Assembly: GCA_041397765.1 (NCBI GenBank)
Contig: JAWKWA010000033.1
Coordinates: 1 to 20,083 of the forward strand
Direction: 5' to 3'
Source of the DNA: JAWKWA01 sp041397765
GTDB lineage: Bacteria; Pseudomonadota; Alphaproteobacteria; Rhizobiales; Hyphomicrobiaceae
DNA: 20,083 nt
Shown piece by piece: positions 5,261-13,288 of this stretch. The stretch's first letter is position 1. Every line of letters begins with the position of its first letter. The notes beneath the pieces are model-generated. The model was given only the letters and a program-made list of their open reading frames with translations, searched no databases and was not told the origin of the DNA. The translations under genes and the position numbers were made by a program.

Positions 5261-5335
5261 CTTTGCTCGCGCGCGGCCGCCCCGCCAACCCCGCGCGTAT
5301 GCTTTGCTCGCGCGCGGCCGCCCCCCAAGCCCGCG
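5261..5335. repeat. Direct repeat, two copies with period 41
   Basis: A 34-35 base unit beginning CTTTGCTCGCGCGCGGCCGC occurs at 5261-5295 and again at 5302-5335. The copies differ by one deleted base and a small change near the AACC/AAGC position. No coding role is apparent. It resembles intergenic dispersed repeats. Confidence 0.6.
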
Positions 5336-5364
5336 TGGCGCCCGGCCGATCGTTCATGGGCTCG

Positions 5365-6093
5365 TCAGTGAACGAGCTTTCCCGTGCGCAGGGCGGCGAC
5401 GATGGCCTGGACCCGGGTCGCGACGCCGAATTTCCGCTTGGCGTTCTCGATGTGGTAGTTGACGGTCTTGGCGCTGATCGTGAGGATCTGGCCAATCTCC
5501 CAGTCGGATTTGCCGGCCGCTGCCCAACAGAGACATTCAAGCTCGCGCTCGGTGAGAGCGAGCGCCGAATCGGCTTCGCGCCGGCGCACGCTGCTCAGCT
5601 TGTTGTGCAGATAGATGCAGGCGAGCGTCAGGGCATTGCGCAACTCGTCGCGAACCGTGCGCTGGTGACCGGCGAGACTGACGAGGCCGGTGTAGCCGCT
5701 CGCCTCGTAGATCGGCACGACGAAGCCGTCGCGCAGGCCGAACTCCGCCGCCTCGTCGAGGACCTGCTGCTGGCGGGGCGCGAGCGGCCGACGCTCGATC
5801 GCCTCGCGCCAGGAATAGGCTTGGTAAGTGTGGAAGAGGCCGCGCAGCACCGGATCGAAGCGCTGGTGCTCGGCGCGGGCATATTGATCGACCCAGCCCT
5901 GCGGCACACTGCACATCAGCAGGCAGCCAAGAATATCCTCGCCCGCCTCGGGCACTTTCAGGCAGGCCGCGTTGAAGAAACCAAATTTGTCGATAAATTT
6001 CAGGAACAAGTTTTGAATCGAATCAATATCGTCAATTGCTTCAAGATTTTCTACGAATTCCAGCGTCCACCGCTCGATCTCACGCCTAGACAC
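5365..6093 (-). CDS. LuxR-family regulator with acyl-homoserine-lactone-binding domain
   Basis: From GTG 6093 the protein has 242 residues. GGGAG lies six to seven bases upstream, which fits better than the GTG at 6111 (248 residues). The N-terminal half is an autoinducer-binding domain: GWVDQYARAEHQRFDPVL contains Trp67, Tyr71, Asp80 and Pro81, and YSW contains Trp95, matching the ligand-pocket residues conserved in LuxR/TraR proteins. The C-terminal LuxR helix-turn-helix spans about 180-236 (LTERELECLCWAAAGKSDWEIGQIL, then KTVNYHIENAKRKF). No luxI-type synthase is present in the window, so it may be a LuxR solo that senses self-made, foreign or plant signals. It faces the alcohol dehydrogenase and diverges from bolA; its target is unknown. 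Confidence 0.9.
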   Translation of the reverse strand: MSRREIERWTLEFVENLEAIDDIDSIQNLFLKFIDKFGFFNAACLKVPEAGEDILGCLLMCSVPQGWVDQYARAEHQRFDPVLRGLFHTYQAYSWREAIERRPLAPRQQQVLDEAAEFGLRDGFVVPIYEASGYTGLVSLAGHQRTVRDELRNALTLACIYLHNKLSSVRRREADSALALTERELECLCWAAAGKSDWEIGQILTISAKTVNYHIENAKRKFGVATRVQAIVAALRTGKLVH

Positions 6094-6111
6094 GCCGAAC
6101 TCCCGCCCCAC

Positions 6112-6475
6112 AAGCTCCGTCGTCGACTACGTTCGAACTTCTGCCTGCGCGCGTCTTCTGACAAAGATCACACCCGCAACATGAATTGGCCGAACAGCAT
6201 CGCCACCCTTCATGGTCAGAATTATCCTCGACTAGGTTAACAGAATGTTGCCAAATCGGCGATTTTCAACGAAACGGACAAGATCGCCAACTGATTATCG
6301 CCTTTCCAGATAAAATTGCAACCGGTCTGAAAGTCTCGATTCTGCTCGACCGAGACAGCCGGCACATTCCTTCCTCCGCGCGCGATCCGGCGGCCGCCTC
6401 GCAAGGACCGGCAAGGCGCCGGCCGGGCCGACCCTGGTCCGCAGACGAGGCGGCCGCGCCGGACGAGAGGGCGTG
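6112..6475. other. Divergent intergenic region between luxR-type gene and bolA
   Basis: About 360 bases with no supported gene. The part from 6160 to 6350 is noticeably AT-rich, unlike flanking coding DNA, and must carry the leftward LuxR promoter. I see no perfect lux-box-like 18-20 base palindrome. Confidence 0.5.
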
Positions 6476-6504
6476 TTGCGCATCCGTTCCGCCGCAGCTA
6501 GAGT
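6476..6504 (+). promoter_or_regulatory. Candidate promoter of bolA
   Basis: TTGCGC (6476-6481) and TAGAGT (6499-6504) are 17 bases apart, 27 bases before the bolA ATG. GGAGAG (6521-6526) serves as the ribosome binding site. Confidence 0.5.
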
Positions 6505-6531
6505 CGCGCAAATTCAACGCGGAGAGCCGCA

Positions 6532-6768
6532 ATGCCCATGTCCGCCAGCGAGATCGAGCGCCTCATCAAGGAGAGGCTGCCGGATGCGCAGGTGTCGATC
6601 GAGGACCTCGCCGGGGACGGCGATCACTACGCCGCGACCGTGGTGTCGTCGCAATTCAAGGGCAAGAGCCGGGTGCAGCAGCACCAGATGGTCTACGAGG
6701 CGTTGCAGGGGCAGATGGGCGGGGTGCTGCACGCCCTTGCGCTGCAGACCTCCGCGCCCAAGGAGTGA
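6532..6768 (+). CDS. bolA: BolA-family protein
   Basis: This 78-residue protein is full length for a small BolA/IbaG-type member. SASEIERLIKERLPDAQVSIEDLAGDGDHYAATVVSSQFKGKSRVQQHQMVYEAL follows the family pattern. The DGDHY stretch supplies the loop near the iron-sulfur ligand, and the SRVQQHQMVYEAL helix carries the conserved C-terminal His. BolA proteins pair with monothiol glutaredoxins to bind a shared [2Fe-2S] cluster and act in cytosolic iron-sulfur handling or iron sensing. The next gene, 182 bases downstream, encodes exactly that partner, supporting the call. ATG 6538 is an alternative start two codons later. Confidence 0.95.
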   Translation: MPMSASEIERLIKERLPDAQVSIEDLAGDGDHYAATVVSSQFKGKSRVQQHQMVYEALQGQMGGVLHALALQTSAPKE

Positions 6769-6950
6769 GCCGGGCATTCTGCCGTTCCGCCGGCGGCGCC
6801 AAGGCCGCCCCGTGGCCCGGCAAGGCGGCGGCCGCTCGCGCGGCAACGCCGGTTGGAGCGCCGGTCGGTCGGGCGGTCCCTTGCGAGCGAGACTTGATCT
6901 TTTGCCAAAGCGGGCGCTCTTGCCCGAGAACACCAGGACGGACTTGACAG

Positions 6951-7292
6951 ATGAGCGACCAGGAAACCTTCGACTGGATCAGAAAGCAGATCGCGATGAA
7001 CGACGTCGTGCTGTTCATGAAGGGCAGCAAGGCGATGCCGCAATGCGGCTTCTCGGGCCGCGTCACGCAGATCCTCAATCACATGGGCGTCGACTTCCGC
7101 GACGTGAACGTGCTCGAGAGCATGGCTGTGCGCGACGGCATCAAGCAGTTCTCCAACTGGCCGACCATCCCGCAGCTCTATGTGAAGGGCGAGTTCGTCG
7201 GCGGCTGCGACATCGTCACGGAGATGTTCCAGTCGGGCGAGCTCGAGGAGCTGTTCCACGAGAAGGGCATCGGGCACCGTCACGTCGCCTGA
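6951..7292 (+). CDS. grxD: Monothiol glutaredoxin, Grx4/CGFS type
   Basis: This 113-residue single-domain protein carries the CGFS active site at residues 32-35 (KAMPQCGFSGRV). Other family marks are FMKGSK before it, the WPTIPQLYVKGEFVGGCDI glutathione-binding segment, and MFQSGELEELF at the end. CGFS glutaredoxins bind a glutathione-ligated [2Fe-2S] cluster and deliver it to target proteins, often as a heterodimer with BolA. Length and motifs are standard. The upstream bolA gene is in the same direction. A short GC-rich hairpin follows immediately. Confidence 0.96.
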   Translation: MSDQETFDWIRKQIAMNDVVLFMKGSKAMPQCGFSGRVTQILNHMGVDFRDVNVLESMAVRDGIKQFSNWPTIPQLYVKGEFVGGCDIVTEMFQSGELEELFHEKGIGHRHVA

Positions 7293-7307
7293 CCGCCGGA
7301 GCGGCGG
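7293..7307 (+). terminator. GC-rich hairpin after grxD
   Basis: CCGCCG and CGGCGG form a six-base stem with a three-base loop directly after the stop codon. There is no U-run, so it may only protect the message end. Confidence 0.3.
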
Positions 7308-7471
7308 CGTTGGCCCGGCACGAGGATCGAAGCGGGGCCGGTGGCGGGGAGCTGCCGGCAGCCACTTCGCGTGCCGGCCGCTCGGATGCCGCGCACGTCC
7401 AGGAGACGCCGGCGGGACGACAGGACGAGACCCCGGCCGAACGGGCTCGCGGACCGGGGCCGCCCGAGACG

Positions 7472-8575
7472 ATGGCGACGGGGCGGGCGTTGCTCGCGGC
7501 GCTGCCCGTCCGCCGGCTCGCCTTGACGCTTCTCATCGCCGCGGCCGGCTTCTGCCTCTACCAGGGCATCACGCAGCCTATCATCAAGCTGACCAAGCTC
7601 TATGTGTGGACCGACGAGCACTCGCTCGCCTCGGCGGTCCGTGCGCTCTACATCGACGGCGAATACTTCCTCGCCGGCATCATCACCATCTTTTCGATCA
7701 TGCTGCCGACGGTGAAGCTCGCCTATCTGCTGGTCCTCTCGGTGATGCCGATCGAGGCGATCCGCCGGCGCCAGCGCACGCTGCGCTGGATCGAAGGCGT
7801 CGGCAAATGGTCGATGCACGACGTGCTGATCCTCGCACTCACCATCGTCTACCTGAAGTCGTCCGGACTCTCGAAGGCCGCCAGCATGCCGGGTGCGCAG
7901 TATTTCGCCGGCTCGGTCATGCTGATCATGCTCGCCTATGGATCGCTGAAGCGCACCGCCCGCAGCGCCGGGCTCCATCACGAGCCGCCGACCATGCTCA
8001 GGCGCGATCCGCGCGAGACCGAGCTGAAGCCGGTGCGGCGGCTCATCGTGCTCCTGCTCACTTTCGCGGCCGTCGCGACGCTGGTGCTCGGCGTCACGCA
8101 GCCGACCATCAAGCTGACCCATGTCTATGTCTTCAACGACGAGCATTCGGTGCTGTCGGCGGTCTGGGCACTCTATGACGGCGGGGAGTGGTTCCTCGCC
8201 GCGCTCATCTTCCTGTTCTCGGTCGCCTTCCCGGCGTTGAAGCTCTTCTACCTCGTCGTCGTCACCACGATCGGCACCAGCCGGCCGGAGATGCGCCAGC
8301 GCACCCTCCACCGGCTCGAATGGCTCGGCAAATGGTCGATGATGGACGTGCTGGTGCTGGCACTGCTGATCTTCTATGTGAACGCGTCGGCCTTCGCGGA
8401 TGCGACCGCGCTCGACGGCATCTATTTCTTCACCGCCTCGGTCGTCCTCACCATGATCGCATACGGCCTCGTCAGGCCGGCGACGCGGCCGGCCGACGAG
8501 CGGCTCGGCGACGTGGCGCTCGCCCTGCCGGCGCCGGGCGGTGGCGGGAAAGCCGCCTCGCCTACAGGGAGATGA
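7472..8575 (+). CDS. Tandem PqiA-domain inner-membrane protein
   Basis: From ATG 7472 this is a 367-residue membrane protein built from two homologous halves. The first half contains GITQPIIKLTKLYVWTDEHS and GKWSMHDVLILALTIVYL; the second repeats these as GVTQPTIKLTHVYVFNDEHS and GKWSMMDVLVLALLIFYV. Each half has about four hydrophobic helices. This matches the paraquat-inducible protein A family, whose members work with MCE-domain proteins in lipid transport between membranes. The zinc-type cysteine pairs of E. coli PqiA are absent. No PqiB-like MCE gene is nearby. The start is uncertain because no clear ribosome site precedes it. The four-base gap to the next gene suggests co-transcription. 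Confidence 0.8.
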   Translation: MATGRALLAALPVRRLALTLLIAAAGFCLYQGITQPIIKLTKLYVWTDEHSLASAVRALYIDGEYFLAGIITIFSIMLPTVKLAYLLVLSVMPIEAIRRRQRTLRWIEGVGKWSMHDVLILALTIVYLKSSGLSKAASMPGAQYFAGSVMLIMLAYGSLKRTARSAGLHHEPPTMLRRDPRETELKPVRRLIVLLLTFAAVATLVLGVTQPTIKLTHVYVFNDEHSVLSAVWALYDGGEWFLAALIFLFSVAFPALKLFYLVVVTTIGTSRPEMRQRTLHRLEWLGKWSMMDVLVLALLIFYVNASAFADATALDGIYFFTASVVLTMIAYGLVRPATRPADERLGDVALALPAPGGGGKAASPTGR

Positions 8576-8579
8576 GCTC

Positions 8580-9620
8580 ATGCGCAGTGCCCGGATGATC
8601 TCGGTGGTCGGCTGTCACGCCGAGGGCGAGGTCGGCGATGTCATCGTCGGCGGCGTGCTGCCGCCGGCCGGGCGCACCATGTTCGAGAAGATGCGAACCA
8701 TGGAGCGCGAGCACGACCATGTGCGCCGCTTCCTGATGTGCGAGCCGCGCGGCAGCGTGTGCCGCCACCTCAATCTCATCGTGCCCTCGACGCGGGAGGA
8801 TTGCGACGCCGGCGTCATCATCATGGAGCCGACCGAATATGTGCCGATGTCGGGCTCCAACAGCATGTGCACGGTGACGGTGCTGCTGGAGACCGGCATC
8901 ATCGCCATGAAGGAGCCGGAGACCGTCGTGCGCCTCGACACCGCCGCCGGTCCCGTCACGGCGCGGGCCGAATGCCGCGATGGCAAGGTTCTGTCGGTCG
9001 AGATCGCCAATGTGCCGTGCTTCGTCGACCGGCTGGACGCGGCGGTGGAGGTCGAGGGGCTCGGCACCGTGACGCTCGATGTCGCCTATGGCGGCATGTT
9101 CTATGCGATCGTCGATGCGACGCGGCTCGGTTTCCAGGTCGAGGCGTCGGAGGCGCGCGATCTCGCCATTCTCGGCGAGCGCATCCGCCTTGCGGCCCGC
9201 CAGCAGCTCGAGGTCGTCCACCCTGAGAACCCGGACATCCGCGGCGTCTCCATCGTCCAGCTCAACCGGCCGTTCGAAGGGGTCGGCCGGGTGACGCGCA
9301 ACACCTGCATCGTCGCGCCGGGCCGCTCCGACCGTTCGCCGACCGGCACCGGCACATCGGCACGCATGGCGGTGCTTCATGCGCGCGGGCAGATGAAGGT
9401 CGGCGACCGTATGAGCCATTCCTCGCTGATCGGCACCGAGTTCCATGGCGCCATCGCCGGCGAGACCGAGATCGCCGGGCGGCGGGCCATCCTGCCGACC
9501 ATCCGCGGGCGGGCCTGGATCACCGGCTTCTCGAGCTATCTGCACGACCAGACCGACCCGTTCCCGGAAGGCTTCTTCCTCAACGACAACTGGGGCGTCA
9601 CCGGAAGCATGAGTCAGTGA
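8580..9620 (+). CDS. Proline racemase family enzyme (hydroxyproline dehydratase/epimerase-like)
   Basis: This 346-residue protein belongs to the proline racemase superfamily. ATG 8580 is preceded by GGGAG eight bases upstream, and an ATG at 8595 is the alternative start. The first active-site motif reads YVPMSGSNSMC, placing Ser91 where proline racemases have Cys. The second reads DRSPTGTGTSARMAVL, placing Thr255 where racemases have Cys. Loss of the second Cys to Thr is a known mark of trans-3-hydroxy-L-proline dehydratases, so dehydration of a hydroxyproline is more likely than racemisation. The first Ser makes the pair unusual, and an epimerase or another proline-derivative activity remains possible. 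It follows the PqiA-type gene by four bases, a link that looks positional, not functional. Confidence 0.88.
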   Translation: MRSARMISVVGCHAEGEVGDVIVGGVLPPAGRTMFEKMRTMEREHDHVRRFLMCEPRGSVCRHLNLIVPSTREDCDAGVIIMEPTEYVPMSGSNSMCTVTVLLETGIIAMKEPETVVRLDTAAGPVTARAECRDGKVLSVEIANVPCFVDRLDAAVEVEGLGTVTLDVAYGGMFYAIVDATRLGFQVEASEARDLAILGERIRLAARQQLEVVHPENPDIRGVSIVQLNRPFEGVGRVTRNTCIVAPGRSDRSPTGTGTSARMAVLHARGQMKVGDRMSHSSLIGTEFHGAIAGETEIAGRRAILPTIRGRAWITGFSSYLHDQTDPFPEGFFLNDNWGVTGSMSQ

Positions 9621-9703
9621 GGATGCCGGCGTGATCGATTGACCGGGCGATCGGCCTTTGTGCAAGCTGCCGCCGGCACGCCGATGCCCGCATCCCTGAG
9701 GCC

Positions 9704-10321
9704 ATGCCTCGCTCGACAGGAAAAGAGTCCGTGAAGAACCCGCTGCACGCGGCCGCCGCCAGCAACGACGCAAACGAGATCCGCCGCCTCGCGGGCGAGG
9801 GCTTGCCGCTCGACAGCCGTGACGGGCGGGGACGGACGCCGCTGCTCGTCGCCACCTATCTGAACAATATCGAGGCGGCGGAGACCCTGATCGCGCTCGG
9901 CGCCGACATCAACGCCCGCGACGACAGGCGCGACAGCCCGTTCCTCTATGCGGCGGCCGAGGGCCGGCCGGAGATCCTGGAAATGACGCTGGCGGCCGGG
10001 GCCGACCTCCGGAGCACCAACCGCTACGGCGGCAATGCGCTCATTCCGGCCTGCCACCACGAGCATCCCGACTGCGTGCGCATCCTGCTGCGGACCGACA
10101 TCGACATCGACCATGTCAACGACCTCGGCTGGACCGCGCTCCTCGAGACGGTGATCCTCGGCGACGGCAGCGAGGGCTATCAGGAGATCGCGCGGATGCT
10201 GATGGAGGCCGGTGCCGACGCCAGCATCGCCGATCCCGACGGCGTGACACCGCTCGCGCATGCCGAGCGGCGGGGCTTCACCGAGATGGTGGCGATCATC
10301 GCGCGGCAGACGGACGGCTGA
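9704..10321 (+). CDS. Cytosolic ankyrin-repeat protein
   Basis: This 205-residue protein is made of about five to six ankyrin repeats. Clear ones are NPLHAAAASNDANEIRRLAGEG, TPLLVATYLNNIEAAETLIALGADINARD, SPFLYAAAEGRPEILEMTLAAGAD and TPLAHAERRGFTEMVAII at the C-terminus. There is no signal peptide or membrane segment. Ankyrin proteins bind other proteins, so no enzyme activity is expected. A GTG at 9731, preceded by AGGAAAAG, is an equally good start and would remove nine residues. The last 26 bases overlap the end of the convergent oxidoreductase gene. Confidence 0.85.
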   Translation: MPRSTGKESVKNPLHAAAASNDANEIRRLAGEGLPLDSRDGRGRTPLLVATYLNNIEAAETLIALGADINARDDRRDSPFLYAAAEGRPEILEMTLAAGADLRSTNRYGGNALIPACHHEHPDCVRILLRTDIDIDHVNDLGWTALLETVILGDGSEGYQEIARMLMEAGADASIADPDGVTPLAHAERRGFTEMVAIIARQTDG

Positions 10322-11624
10322 GCCGGCGCTGGCGTCGCATGGCGCGCGCCTCGTCGATGCGGTCCTGGATCTGCATGCCCCAATAGCTGAGCTGGACGCC
10401 GAGGCGGCCGAAGGGTCCCCCGCCCCAGGTCGGTCCGAAGGGGGCGAAGCGGCGAAAGGCGTCGTCGCCCTCGTCGATCGCCCGGGCGATGACGAGCCCC
10501 GCCATCGCCGTGGTGTTGAGGCCATGACCACCGAAGGCGGTGGCATGCCAGAGGCCCTCCGCCTCCCGGCCGATAACCGGCATCTTGTGGCGGGCATAGC
10601 CCATGAGGCCGGCCCAGGCGAAATCCATGCGCGGCAGACCGAGTTGCGGGTACACCGACAGCATGTCGCGCCGCATCATCTGCGCGAGGCGGCGCGGCTC
10701 GGAGACGCGCGTGGTGATGCGGCCGCCCCAGAGGATGCGGGAGCCGTCGACGAGGCGGTAGTAGTCGCCGGCGCGGCGATCGTCGCTGATGGCGGCCGGG
10801 GTGGCGATCGCCGCGCCGGCAAGCTCGCCGAGCGGTTCGGTGACCCCGACATAGGTCGCGACGGGCAAGACGGTGCGATCGAGCGCCCGCGAGAGGCCGC
10901 GGCCATAGGCGCTGACGGCAAGCACGACATGGCGGGCGGTGATGCTGCCCTCTGGCGCCGACACGACATGGGCCGCCCCCTTGCGGGCCAGCCTTGTCGC
11001 AGGCGTTCCCTCATGGAGGGCGAGCCCCATCGCCTCGCCGTCGCGGGCGAGCGCCCGGGCATAGGCGAGGGGTTGGATGTGGAAGGCGGCCGGATCGAGC
11101 AGCGCCTCGTAGTAGCGACGGGATTTCAGAACGGCGCGCGTGCGTTCGCTCGGCCAGTATTCGAGTACGCGGCCGAAGTCGCGGTCCATCCGGTCGCGAT
11201 GGCGCTCGAGTTCGGCGGCGGCGGGATGGCGCATCACCGACACCCAGCCGGGGCCGCCGAGCGAGGCGGGGGCGATGCGGCGAACGAGGCCGCGGACATG
11301 CTCGACGCCCTCCGCGCTCAAGGCGTGCAGCGCCACGGCAGCATCGCGGCCGGCACGCGCGACGATAGCCTCGATCCCCTCGGCATAGCCCGCCGAGACG
11401 AAACCGCCATTGCGGCCCGAGGCACCCCAGGCGATGCGATTGGCCTCGATCAAAACGACATTCCGGCCGCGGCGGACGAGCTCGTGGGCCGTCGTCAGGC
11501 CGGCGAGCCCGGCGCCGATGACGCAGACCTCCGTCTCGACGTCGCCGGACAGGGGGGCACGCGGCGCCTCCTCCGGCAGCATCGCCCGATACCAGCTCCG
11601 TGGCAATTCCGTCTGCGCGCTCAT
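10296..11624 (-). CDS. FAD-dependent oxidoreductase, PuuB/gamma-glutamylputrescine oxidase-like
   Basis: The protein has 442 residues, normal for the family. The ATG at 11624 follows GGAGG. The FAD-binding loop is GAGLAG (37-42), Glu60 ends the second strand to hold the ribose, and GASGRNGG (67-74) is the signature of PuuB, glycine oxidase and DadA-like amine oxidoreductases. The C-terminal GGHGLNTTAMAG segment (from about residue 365) completes the FAD site. In the Puu pathway such enzymes oxidise gamma-glutamylputrescine to the aldehyde, which the dehydrogenase at the start of the window could use. Polyamine uptake genes lie 3 kb downstream. The substrate is inferred from context. It stands alone and diverges from ycjX. 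Confidence 0.88.
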   Translation of the reverse strand: MSAQTELPRSWYRAMLPEEAPRAPLSGDVETEVCVIGAGLAGLTTAHELVRRGRNVVLIEANRIAWGASGRNGGFVSAGYAEGIEAIVARAGRDAAVALHALSAEGVEHVRGLVRRIAPASLGGPGWVSVMRHPAAAELERHRDRMDRDFGRVLEYWPSERTRAVLKSRRYYEALLDPAAFHIQPLAYARALARDGEAMGLALHEGTPATRLARKGAAHVVSAPEGSITARHVVLAVSAYGRGLSRALDRTVLPVATYVGVTEPLGELAGAAIATPAAISDDRRAGDYYRLVDGSRILWGGRITTRVSEPRRLAQMMRRDMLSVYPQLGLPRMDFAWAGLMGYARHKMPVIGREAEGLWHATAFGGHGLNTTAMAGLVIARAIDEGDDAFRRFAPFGPTWGGGPFGRLGVQLSYWGMQIQDRIDEARAMRRQRRLSRPSAAR

Positions 11625-11826
11625 GCCCCCTCCCGCCCGGACCGCTCCGGCCGCTCTTCTCGCCGGCCGCCGTCATCGCATGTTCCGCCCGGTCGTGGCA
11701 CCCCCTCGCCATCCTCGCGGCCAGGGGCCATATGATAATGGTTCCGCGCCGGCGGCCGCACCGGTCGATCCAACCGCCCGGCAACGCCCCCATCGATCCA
11801 CCGCTTCCAAGACGAGGTTCCCGCCC

Positions 11827-13288
11827 TTGCGCATCAACGACCTGACCGAGGGCACGGTCGATGCGCTGCGCAGCGCCGGCGCCTATGCGAGCGATCTCGT
11901 CGCCCCGACCGTGCGACTCGGCGTCACCGGCCTGCAGCGCTCCGGCAAGACCGTGTTCACGACGGCGCTCGTGCACAATCTGATCGCGGGGGGGCGGCTG
12001 CCGTTCTTCCGGGCGGTGGCGGAGGGGCGGGTGCGGCGGGCCTGGCTCGAAGCTCAACCCGACGACGAGGTGCCGCGATTCGATATCGAGCGCCATCTCG
12101 ATCGGCTCTATGGCACGCCGCCGGCCTGGCCGGACAGCACGCGGCGGATCAGCCAGCTCCGCGTCACGCTCGAATTCGTGCCCGGCGGCTTCTGGTCGGC
12201 ACTCGTCGGTGTTCGCAAGCTCCATATCGACATCGTCGACTATCCCGGCGAATGGCTGCTCGACCTGCCGCTGCTCGGGCGGGACTATGCCGACTGGTCG
12301 GGGGAGGCGATCCGGGCGAGCCGGGAGCCGGTGCGGGCCCATCACGGTGCCGCCTTCAACGCCTTCATCGCCACGCTCGATCCAGGAGCGCCGGCCGACG
12401 AGCAGGCGGCGATGCGCGGTGCGGAGCTGTTCCGCGCCTATCTGACCGCCTGCCGGAACGACGCGCAGGTCTTCTCCGGGCTGTCGCCGGGGCGCTTCCT
12501 GATGCCGGGGGATCCTGGAGGGTTCGCCGGCGCTGACCTTCATGCCGCTGCCGGTCGCGGCTGATGCGCCCGCCAGCAAGGGCTCGCTCGGCGCGATGAT
12601 GGCGCGGCGCTACGATTCCTACCGCGCCCATGTGGTGAAGCCGTTCTTCCGCGATCATTTCGCAAGGCTCGACCGGCAGGTGGTGCTGGTCGATGCGCTG
12701 TCGGCGCTCAATGCCGGGCCCGCCGCCGTCGCCGATCTCGGCCGCGCGCTCGAGGCGGTGCTCGCCTCCTTCCGGCCGGGGGCCAATTCGTGGCTCTCCT
12801 CGGTGCTCGGCCGGCGCATCGACCGGATCGCCTTCTGCGCCACCAAGGCCGACCATCTTCATCACACCAGCCACGACAGGCTGGAGGCGATCCTCGGCCG
12901 GCTCACCCAGCGCGCCATCCAGCGGGCACAATTCGCCGGCGCACAGGTGCGCGTGCTGGCGATCGCCGCGGTGCGCTCGACGCGCGAGGCCGAGCGCCGC
13001 GAGCGGGGCGAGCGACTGCCGCTCATCGTCGGCGTGCCGATGAAGGGGGAGCGGGTCGGCACCACGCTGTTCGACGGCGAGCGGGAGGTGGCGTTCTTCC
13101 CCGGCGACCTGCCGGCCGATCCCGACCGGGCGATCGCCGCCGGCATCGACCCGGGCGAGGCGGCCTATCGCTTCCTCAAGTTCCGGCCGCCACGGATGAC
13201 GCCGCTCGCATCCGAGCCCTGCCCGCCCTTTGCCCATATCCGCCTCGACCGCGTGCTCGACTTCCTCATCGGAGACCGCATGACATGA
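11827..13288 (+). pseudogene. ycjX: YcjX-family P-loop ATPase/GTPase, interrupted by a frameshift
   Basis: Two frames together give a full YcjX protein of about 486 residues. The first runs from TTG 11827 (GAGG upstream) to a stop at 12564. It carries the P-loop GLQRSGKT (35-42) and IDIVDYPGEWLLDLPLLGR. The second runs to TGA 13286-13288 and carries the VVLVDALSALNAG, AFCATKADHLH and FLKFRPPR segments. Around 12511-12517 the DNA reads GATCCTGGAGG; removing one C of the pair at 12514-12515 gives the expected PGDLEGSPALTFMPLP and joins the frames. The family is a stress-linked P-loop protein that pairs with YcjF in many Proteobacteria. The ycjF start overlaps its stop. Whether the insertion is real or a sequencing error cannot be told here. 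Confidence 0.85.

Noticed and set aside
5261..5335. CRISPR-like repeat
   Set aside because: Only two copies, with a six-base gap between them and no spacer or cas gene.
3550..6240. Long plus-strand open frame of 896 codons
   Set aside because: It runs through the alcohol dehydrogenase in another frame and antisense to the LuxR-type gene; its translation is Arg/Gly/Ala-rich and matches no family. High GC creates such frames.
6112..6475. lux box for the LuxR-type regulator
   Set aside because: No 18-20 base palindrome with usable symmetry was found in this AT-rich gap.
7280..8581. Minus-strand open frame of 433 codons opposite the PqiA-type gene
   Set aside because: Charged, His/Arg/Asp-rich low-complexity translation with no recognisable domain, antisense to a clear membrane protein.
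10260..11735. Plus-strand open frame of 491 codons opposite the FAD oxidoreductase
   Set aside because: The minus-strand gene has clear FAD motifs; the opposite frame is a GC-driven shadow.
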